DNA from: Bacteroidales bacterium UBA4331
GTDB lineage: Bacteria > Bacteroidota > Bacteroidia > Bacteroidales > Paludibacteraceae
Assembly: GCA_002394395.1 (NCBI GenBank)
Contig: DGTR01000001.1
Span: 1-22,542 of the forward strand
DNA: 22,542 nt
Direction of reading: 5' to 3'
In this document: positions 13,590 to 20,300 of the stretch, one piece after another
How the letters are laid out: each line of letters opens with the position of its first letter
Position numbering within the stretch: position 1 is the stretch's first letter
The notes under the pieces: model-generated
Databases searched by the model: none
What the model saw: only the letters and a program-made list of their open reading frames with translations
Told to the model about the DNA's origin: nothing
Position numbers and translations under genes: made by a program

Positions 13590-14336
13590 GTGCGCTATTT
13601 TATAACTTTCTCATATAACGGCACAGACTTCCACGGCTCACAGAGCCAGCCGAACGGAAACACCGTGCAAGCCGAGATGGAGGCTGCTTTTGCTACCATC
13701 CTGCGCCAGCCGGTGCCCCTGACTTTTGCCGGACGCACCGATGCCGGTGTGCATGCAGAGAAGATGGTAGCGCATTTTGATATCGAGAAAGCGGTACCGG
13801 CTAACTTCGGAGCGCGGCTCAATAACCTCCTGCCGCCGTCCATCGCCGTCAGCAATCTTCGCCCCGTGCGCGACGATGCCCATGCGCGGTTTGACGCCAC
13901 GGCACGTACGTACCGCTACCGCATCACCACACGCAAGGATCCTTTCCTCTATATAACCCACACGCGCGTAGCGCCTGGACTGGATTTCGAGGCAATGAAC
14001 AAAGCCGCAGCGCTGCTGCTCGGAAAACAGGACTTCGCTTCTTTCTGCCGCGTTCACACGGATGTGAAAACCACCATCTGCGATGTGCGCGAAGCGAAAT
14101 GGGTACGCGAGTCCGAGACGGAATATTCTTTCGTCATCACCGCCGATCGGTTCCTGCGTAATATGGTTCGTGCGGTGGTGGGAACGTTCTTTGAGGTCGG
14201 ACGCGGACACATGCCTCCCGAAGCGATGACAGACGTCATTAACGCGCATCATCGTTCTTCAGCAGGGCATTCGGCTCCTGCGGAAGGATTGTCATTAGTA
14301 GAAATCATTTATCCACAAAATATTTATCAACCATGA
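13590..14336 (+). CDS. truA: tRNA pseudouridine(38-40) synthase
   Basis: TruA makes pseudouridine at positions 38-40 of the anticodon arm. The 248 residues start with RYFITFSYNGTDFHGSQSQPNGNTVQ and carry the catalytic loop GRTDAGVHA with Asp51. RFDATARTYRYRI, QDFASFCR and the C-terminal FLRNMVRAVVGTF are all typical. The start is GTG at 13590, directly after the AACATTA array; the N-terminus fits relatives from that point and no ATG is available. The TGA stop overlaps the next ATG by 4 nt, tying it to the GH28 lipoprotein gene. Normal length and complete active site. Confidence 0.94.
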   Translation: MRYFITFSYNGTDFHGSQSQPNGNTVQAEMEAAFATILRQPVPLTFAGRTDAGVHAEKMVAHFDIEKAVPANFGARLNNLLPPSIAVSNLRPVRDDAHARFDATARTYRYRITTRKDPFLYITHTRVAPGLDFEAMNKAAALLLGKQDFASFCRVHTDVKTTICDVREAKWVRESETEYSFVITADRFLRNMVRAVVGTFFEVGRGHMPPEAMTDVINAHHRSSAGHSAPAEGLSLVEIIYPQNIYQP

Positions 14337-15880
14337 AAAAAATCACTCTCTTGCTGCTTGCCGCAGCTGTTTTAGGCGCTTGTACATCAGCGTCAAAGTA
14401 TCAAACAACCAAGCAAAAGGACATTGACGCCCTGACCAAATCGGCTTCCTTTGAGATGCCGGAAGTGACCGTGCCTTCGTTCCCGAACCGCACGTTTAAT
14501 ATCCTCGACTACGGAGCTGACAACACCGGCGTCGCTTTGGCTACCGAGGCCATTCAGAAAGCTATCGACGAGTGTACAGCAGCCGGTGGCGGAACGGTTA
14601 TCATCCCCGAAGGTATCTATACCACCGGACCGATCACCCTTAAGTCCAACGTCCGTCTTTTCACAGAGAAGAACTCTTTTGTAGTATTCTCCCACGACCT
14701 CGATCTCTATGAGATCTACGACGAGTGGTTCGAAGGTCTCCCGACCAAGCGTTGCACAAGCCCGCTGAACGCTCGCGACGCAGAGAACATCGCCATCACC
14801 GGCTTTGGCACCTTCAACGGCAACGGCGATTGGTGGCGTCCGCTCAAGAAATCCAAGATGGCTCCTTCGCAATGGAAGAAACACCTCAAGGAGAAAGGCG
14901 GTGTAGTGACCGAGAACGATATCTGGTACCCGGATAGTGCATCGATCCTGGCGCAGAGCTATTGCCTCGACCAGAACGTGCCCGTCATCGAAGATGACAG
15001 CCTCTGGCAAGTAGTAAAATCTTTCCTCCGCCCGGTAATGCTCCATTTCGTGGGCTGCAAGAATATCCTCCTCGAGGGCGTGACCTTTGAGAACAGCCCG
15101 GCGTGGAACCTCCACCCTATGTGCTGCGAGAACCTCATCCTGCGCGACCTCAATGTCCGCAACCCCTGGTATAGCCAGAACGGCGACGGCGTAGATATCG
15201 AGTCCTGCAAGAATGTGGTGATTGCACGCTGCTCCTTCGACGTGGGTGACGATGCTATCTGCATGAAGTCCGGCAAGGACAAACCCGGCCGTGACCGCGG
15301 CATCCCGACGGAGAATGTGGTAGTCGATGACTGCGTCGTTTATCATGGTCATGGCGGTTTCGTATGCGGCTCGGAGATGTCCGGCGGCATCAAGAATGTC
15401 GAGGTGCGTAACAACCTCTATATCGGTACCGATGTCGGTCTGCGTTTCAAATCCACGCGCGGACGCGGCGGTGTCGTAGAGAATATCTACATCAACGGCG
15501 TCAATATGGTCAATATACCCAACGAAGGACTCCTCTTTGACCTCTTCTACGGCGGTAAAGGCGCCGGTGAAGAAACCGAAGAAGAACTCGCAGCGCGTAT
15601 GAACGCAGCGGCTCCGGCTGTAAGCGAAGAAACCCCGGCTTTCAAGAATATCGTCATCGAGAATGTCAAGGGTGCGAATATCAAACGCGCCATCTATTTC
15701 AACGGTCTGCCCGAGCAGAAGATTGAGAATGTCACCCTGCGGAACATCACAATGTCCGCTACCGAAGGTGCGCTCTTCCGCCAGACCAACGGTCTGGTCA
15801 TCGACAATGTCAATATCCAGGCTCAGAAAGGCGAAGCCTTCACCCTCGCCCCGACCGTAGAGAATGTCAAGATCAATTAA
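14333..15880 (+). CDS. GH28-family pectinase-like lipoprotein (polygalacturonase-type)
   Basis: This 515-residue lipoprotein (lipobox LGAC, Cys17) has the right-handed beta-helix of glycoside hydrolase family 28. It begins FNILDYGADNTGVALATEAIQKAID (55-79), the usual entry of these enzymes. The catalytic set is present: NGDGVDIES (Asp285), GDDAICMKSG (Asp306, Asp307), GHGG (His340) and RFKS (Arg371, Lys373). Enzymes of this family hydrolyse galacturonic-acid linkages in pectin. Whether this one prefers polygalacturonan or rhamnogalacturonan, and its endo or exo mode, is not visible. It overlaps truA by 4 nt and is followed after 12 nt by a DUF4861 gene, a pairing that suggests a small pectin-use unit. 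No SusC/SusD pair lies in view. Confidence 0.92.
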   Translation: MKKITLLLLAAAVLGACTSASKYQTTKQKDIDALTKSASFEMPEVTVPSFPNRTFNILDYGADNTGVALATEAIQKAIDECTAAGGGTVIIPEGIYTTGPITLKSNVRLFTEKNSFVVFSHDLDLYEIYDEWFEGLPTKRCTSPLNARDAENIAITGFGTFNGNGDWWRPLKKSKMAPSQWKKHLKEKGGVVTENDIWYPDSASILAQSYCLDQNVPVIEDDSLWQVVKSFLRPVMLHFVGCKNILLEGVTFENSPAWNLHPMCCENLILRDLNVRNPWYSQNGDGVDIESCKNVVIARCSFDVGDDAICMKSGKDKPGRDRGIPTENVVVDDCVVYHGHGGFVCGSEMSGGIKNVEVRNNLYIGTDVGLRFKSTRGRGGVVENIYINGVNMVNIPNEGLLFDLFYGGKGAGEETEEELAARMNAAAPAVSEETPAFKNIVIENVKGANIKRAIYFNGLPEQKIENVTLRNITMSATEGALFRQTNGLVIDNVNIQAQKGEAFTLAPTVENVKIN

Positions 15881-15887
15881 AACTCCT

Positions 15888-15927
15888 TCGAAATGTCGAT
15901 ATATCGAAATATCGGAATATCGCTCTA
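15888..15927. repeat. 8-bp TCGAAATA micro-repeat spanning the DUF4861 start
   Basis: 8-bp units begin at 15888, 15896, 15904, 15912 and 15920. The ATG of the gene (15893) lies inside the first unit, and the signal-peptide n-region (MSIYRNIGIS) is encoded by the array. Same family as 2046-2081 and 6923-6962. Confidence 0.8.
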
Positions 15928-16993
15928 TACGCTATCGGCCGCTTTTGCGGCGGTCTTACTACCTTCCTGCGCCCCGCGGGTAGCTACCTCGTTTTGGAAA
16001 ATCGGTACTCCGGAGGATAGTATTCTTCCGGGGTACACGGTGATCCATGCCGAAGGCAAGACGCGCCACTGCTACCCGATTGAGGCATGGAGCGACGACC
16101 CGCTGATTGACACTTACCATCAGCTTCACCACCACGGCGTGGCGGTGGAGTCCGAACTCATGGCGTACCGCATTTATTTCGATAAGAAACAGACCATCGA
16201 CCCCTATTGCAAACGTACGCCGCAGCTCGAGCTTGCGCAGAGTTACTGGTATCCCAACGACTCTCTGCTCGCTGCCGGTTATGGCGATGATATTCTCCGC
16301 GTAAGCGGAACGGTCGGTGTCGGTTCCGTCAAATACTGGAACGGCAAGAAGATGGTACATTTCGAGAATGTAGCGGAGCGCTCCCAGCGTATCGTCCGCC
16401 AATCCCGCAACTCCGCCACTATCGAGGTCGCCGTCAAAGATTGGAAACCGTCAGACCTTCAAACGAACGGACAAAGTCCGTCAAACCTCCAAACAGGCGA
16501 AGCCAAACACGGCTTCGACCTCTCCGTCCAATACACCATGCGCGCCGGCCATCGGGATATGCGATGCGACGTCTATTGCTCTTCCCCCATAGAAGGTCTC
16601 TGTACCGGTGTGCAATCTATTCCTGCTAAAAAAGGTTTCATCTGGGATTCCATCTCCTCCCCCCGTGGGGAGGATGGGAGGGGTTTGACCATCCAACTCC
16701 CCAACGGCGTTCTCTTAGCCTCCTGGGGTACCGATTGGCCTGTGAACGACTCCGCCAAATATGTCAAGGAGACCGTCGGTCTCGCTGTCTTTATCCCCAA
16801 ACAATATGCCGGAGAGTTGGTGCACGACAAACAGAACAACCTCTGCCTCTTAAAGCTATCAGCTTTCAGCCATCAGTATTCAGCCCATTTCTATCTAACC
16901 TGTTGCGGTGCCACCAAAGAAAACCACCCCGTGGCTCGTACCGCTGAAGAGTGGCTCGCGTATCTACGCAAATGGGCGAAGAACCTGAGATAA
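15893..16993 (+). CDS. DUF4861-family lipoprotein
   Basis: This 366-residue protein has a signal peptide ending in LLPSC (Cys26). The body fits the DUF4861 family: AWSDDPLIDTYHQLHHHGVAVESELMAYRIYFDKKQTIDPYCK, then GVGSVKYWNGKKMVHF and later QYTMRAGHRDMRC and GTDWPVNDS. The family's biochemical activity is not known to me, but members sit beside pectin-degrading enzymes in Bacteroidetes, as here after GH28. The reading frame contains four repeat-like segments: the 8-bp array at the start, a SDLQT/PSNLQT segment (about residues 185-201), a GC-rich inverted repeat and a 7-bp array near residue 325. It may be a drifting or dispensable gene, although the frame stays open. It is the last gene before the bidirectional terminator. 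Confidence 0.8.
   Translation: MSIYRNIGISLYTLSAAFAAVLLPSCAPRVATSFWKIGTPEDSILPGYTVIHAEGKTRHCYPIEAWSDDPLIDTYHQLHHHGVAVESELMAYRIYFDKKQTIDPYCKRTPQLELAQSYWYPNDSLLAAGYGDDILRVSGTVGVGSVKYWNGKKMVHFENVAERSQRIVRQSRNSATIEVAVKDWKPSDLQTNGQSPSNLQTGEAKHGFDLSVQYTMRAGHRDMRCDVYCSSPIEGLCTGVQSIPAKKGFIWDSISSPRGEDGRGLTIQLPNGVLLASWGTDWPVNDSAKYVKETVGLAVFIPKQYAGELVHDKQNNLCLLKLSAFSHQYSAHFYLTCCGATKENHPVARTAEEWLAYLRKWAKNLR
16449..16494. repeat. Imperfect direct repeat in DUF4861 gene (SDLQT/PSNLQT)
   Basis: A 16-bp element at 16449-16464 recurs at 16479-16494 with two mismatches, 30 bp apart. Between them a small hairpin pairs ACGGAC with GTCCGT (16466-16480). Both copies are read in frame as PSDLQT and PSNLQT. Confidence 0.65.
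16655..16674. repeat. GC-rich inverted repeat in DUF4861 gene
   Basis: TCCTCCCC (16655-16662) and GGGGAGGA (16667-16674) form perfect 8-bp arms around a 4-nt loop. Read in frame as ISSPRGEDG. It resembles the arms at 6973-6994. Confidence 0.55.
16855..16889. repeat. 7-bp GCTATCA micro-repeat in DUF4861 gene
   Basis: 7-bp units begin at 16855, 16862, 16869, 16876 and 16883, of GCTATCA/GCTTTCA type, the last one degenerate. They are read in frame as LSAFSHQYSA. Confidence 0.7.
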
Positions 16994-17010
16994 TTCGTTT
17001 CCTCTAAACA

Positions 17011-17045
17011 AAGTAAACGACAACTTCATCAGTTGTCGTTTACTT
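17011..17045. terminator. Bidirectional terminator stem-loop
   Basis: A perfect 15-bp stem (17011-17025 with 17031-17045) surrounds a 5-nt loop, TCATC. T-rich sequence follows on both strands. It lies between the converging DUF4861 gene and the minus-strand peptide gene, so it can end both transcripts. From 17046 to 17123 I see nothing else. Confidence 0.85.
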
Positions 17046-17123
17046 GTATTTTAGCGGTCATTTACGTTAGCATGTCGTTACCATTACGGACGTCACTGTA
17101 CCGTTTAAGACCTCTATCTCCCT

Positions 17124-17261
17124 TTAGAATGCCGGTTCACGACGAGCAGGTGCACCACCCGGATCCACTGTGCCCGACAGACCCGCAAACATCAAATATT
17201 CCTTTACGAGGAAAAACTCGGTGGTCACCTCAGGGGTGATATAACTATGTTTTGTATTCAT
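17124..17261 (-). CDS. 45-residue peptide of unknown function
   Basis: A small minus-strand reading frame starts at ATG (17261-17259) and ends at TAA (17126-17124). The peptide begins MNTKHSYITPEVTTEFF, continues with a hydrophobic middle (FLVKEYLMFAGLSG) and ends in a Gly/Pro/Arg tail (DPGGAPARREPAF). It has no signal peptide or cysteine. I do not recognise a family, though short YITPE-type peptides with a Gly/Pro-rich tail look familiar from Bacteroidales genomes. Support for a real gene is a well-formed promoter 39 nt upstream (17300-17331), a good start context rich in A, and the bidirectional terminator behind it. It lies downstream of the giant surface-protein gene on the same strand. 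Confidence 0.6.
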   Translation of the reverse strand: MNTKHSYITPEVTTEFFLVKEYLMFAGLSGTVDPGGAPARREPAF

Positions 17262-17299
17262 GTATTCAAATTGTTATTCGTTATTCCCGAAAAACCATG

Positions 17300-17331
17300 C
17301 AAAGGTACTGCTTTTTTTTGGAATACGCAAA
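17300..17331 (-). promoter_or_regulatory. Bacteroidetes-type promoter on the minus strand
   Basis: On the minus strand, TTTG (17331-17328) and TACCTTTG (17307-17300) are separated by 20 bp, with the same A-tract spacer as the promoters at 456-486 and 1508-1539. It points at the 45-residue peptide gene and lies just past the stop of the giant gene. Confidence 0.8.
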
Positions 17332-17343
17332 TAATTCATACAA

Positions 17344-20300
17344 TTATTTAACTTTTTTACCCGTTACGTCATACATTCTGCTGTCACGGAGGATATAGAG
17401 CTGATTATTCAGAATGATTTTCTGGGCTTTCTCGTCATCCGCCGACTCGACATTCTCCACACCGGTAGGCATTCTTGAAGCCTGCAGCAACATCAAACCA
17501 TAGTTGTTCATCGTACCCTTGCCAAGAGACAGGATATAAGCTGTTTCGGAGATGTTCCAAACCGGCGTACCATCGATAGTCAGGTAAACCTGCGTACCAT
17601 CTTCGGGTTGCGTAGCGGTGAGGGTATATTCACCCTCCTCCGGCACATAGATACCGAGCGGACAAATCGCATTTTCGCCTTGCCATGCAGCCTCATGAAC
17701 ACTTAATTTCTGACCATAATTAGCAATCCACAACTGCGATACTTCCTTACTTAAACCTGCCTTCGAGAGGTCATGACCCATTACATATCCTTCTTGTTCC
17801 TTATCGGTACCGCTGACATAGATCTGATCCGAATAACCGCCATCAACCGGGGTCAAGTTGATACGTGCTACGCCGTTGTGAGCTTGCGCACGACGAGGAG
17901 CATAATATGCAGAAGCACTATTCGTTGCATTCAGTACCAACAAGGTCTCTTCCGTAGCCTGAATGAAGAACGGACATCCTACCACAAAGGCAGCTTCGCT
18001 AATAGATACCGGAAGATAAGCATCCAGACCATTCTTATAAACCTGCACATATCCGCTACCGCTGAAGTTTGCCGTAACGTGCTGCAACATCGAGTTACCT
18101 ACTGCACACCAGTTAGCATCAGGTCCTTCTCCATTCATAGTCAACGAGACTGCTGCCGGCTGGGTATAAGTAGCTTCTTTCGATTTGAAACGATACGTAT
18201 TCCAGCTGCCATTAACTGTGAAGAAATAGAACTTACCCGGCTCAAGCGTATTGCCTGTGATATATTTCCATCCCTTTCCGGTGTTCAAACGCTGGTTAGC
18301 ATCGTACTCTGCGATCATATAGTGCGTACCATATACACATTGACGATACGTGTCACCTTCCTTGCGCGATACACCTTCATATACATCAACCGGGAACGGA
18401 ACCGTAAATCCATACCACTTCGAATCGTCCATCACACCCGAAGGATCCATATTAATCTCGATATATGCATTTGCAAAACTCATAGTTTGCGCATTTGTTA
18501 CCTGACCGCTCACCGCACTACCGTCAGAAGTTCCGATAGATGACTCGATCGTAAAGTCATTCACTTGCAATTTTGCAGCGGCGTCAAGAATCAGCGTAGC
18601 ATTATCTTCTACATACAGATTTCCGTAAGTATCCTCATCTTTTATATCTTCGTCACCGATCGTTAAGGTATTACCGCTCTTCACGATGACCGTTGCACCT
18701 TCTTCAATCGTCAAACTAGCTACCGTCACATCGCCATCTATCGTTACAATTACGGAATCATCTACGGTTAGTTTATTCAACGTCACATCACCATTAACGA
18801 TAAAATCTTCATTGATGGTTACATTTGCATTCGTTCCGGGAACAGCAGTTGTATCGTTCCAGTATAGTTCATCTGCCGGTAGTACATTAGCTGTCAGATT
18901 AACCGATATTTCCAGATTCGTGATAGGATCCTTTACGTAAACCGTATTTGTCCATTCATTGTTTACTTCCGTCGGAACGATGGTGACAGGCAATTGATAA
19001 TGACCGAAACTACCACATCCTACATCAATAGCCCCATTATTCGCAATCGTTAAGCCATTAGCTGTATTCTCTGCACGAGCAGCCAAATCGCCCTTCACAT
19101 CCGAATAATCAAACTCGACATTCACTACGCGGGTTTGTCCCACCTTAATATCACCTACATTGATCGATTCAACACTCGCCGTCAAATATTGCTTACGAGT
19201 AACCTTGATATCGCGGAAATGATGCTTACCTTTACCACCTTCCGCACGGTAGAAGCGGATGGCATCAGCACGCTCATCCAGTTGGAGATTCTCAACTGTT
19301 CTCCACTCATTTGCAACTGCGGCAACACCGTTGTTCAGATTCGTCCATACACCATCAACACGTTGTTGTGCGTTCACATTTCCCGCTAAGCCTAAAACTG
19401 CAACTTCTTCACCTTTGTATTGATACGAGAGTTTATCCGGTTTACCCTGAGTATTATCCAATGTTATTACCTCGGAATTACACTCCGGGTACTTCCAATC
19501 TGACCAGTCAAAATCAAGCGAAATAGTTACCGTTCCTTCATGATTCAAGACAAACGGAGTCTCACAACCTTGCGACGGCTGACGTACATTCACAACTACC
19601 TTCACCCGTGCTGCTGCAGCATAATCCGCATTGCCTGCCACATCTGCCCATACCGTAGTCTCACCATAAGCCAAAATCCTCATCTTGTTACCGCTGACAG
19701 AAATAATACCATTATTAAGCGGACAAGAGTAAGTGATCAAAGCAGAACGCTCTTCGCTATACGTTCTCTGATCTCCATGACGAATATACACATCGGCATC
19801 TAATTCCACTTCAGAACCTATCTCCATGAAACGCGGGAAGATTTGATTCCAAACGATCTCCTGAATATCTTTCTCGGTAGCAACAACCGTACGCGTTACG
19901 CTTACATCCGACCACATATCATTTCCTTCGGCAGAAGCAGTCAACGTAGCTGTACCTTCACCTACTACTGCAAACTCCTTGCCATCATTCATAATAGCGA
20001 TCACGCTCTCATCGTCCGAAGCATAATATACACGGTTGGTACTCGACGCTACTGCGGCAATATTCTTATCATTCACGATAGTACCTACCGCCAAAGTAAT
20101 CGGATCAGTATTGAATCCGGCATTCCACTCGATGGTCTGAACACGTTTGTTTGTCACACCGCTTACTGACAGTGCCGCTACTTGATACGAAGAACTTACA
20201 GTGATTACGCCTACATGATTGCCTTCAGCATCGCTGGAATAGGTAACAGTAACCTCTTCCTTCGTCGTTTCTGTCAAGTTATCTCCACTCACGCTAATCG

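Noticed and set aside
14393..15352. A 319-residue minus-strand frame inside the GH28 gene
   Set aside because: It is antisense to intact GH28 catalytic motifs.
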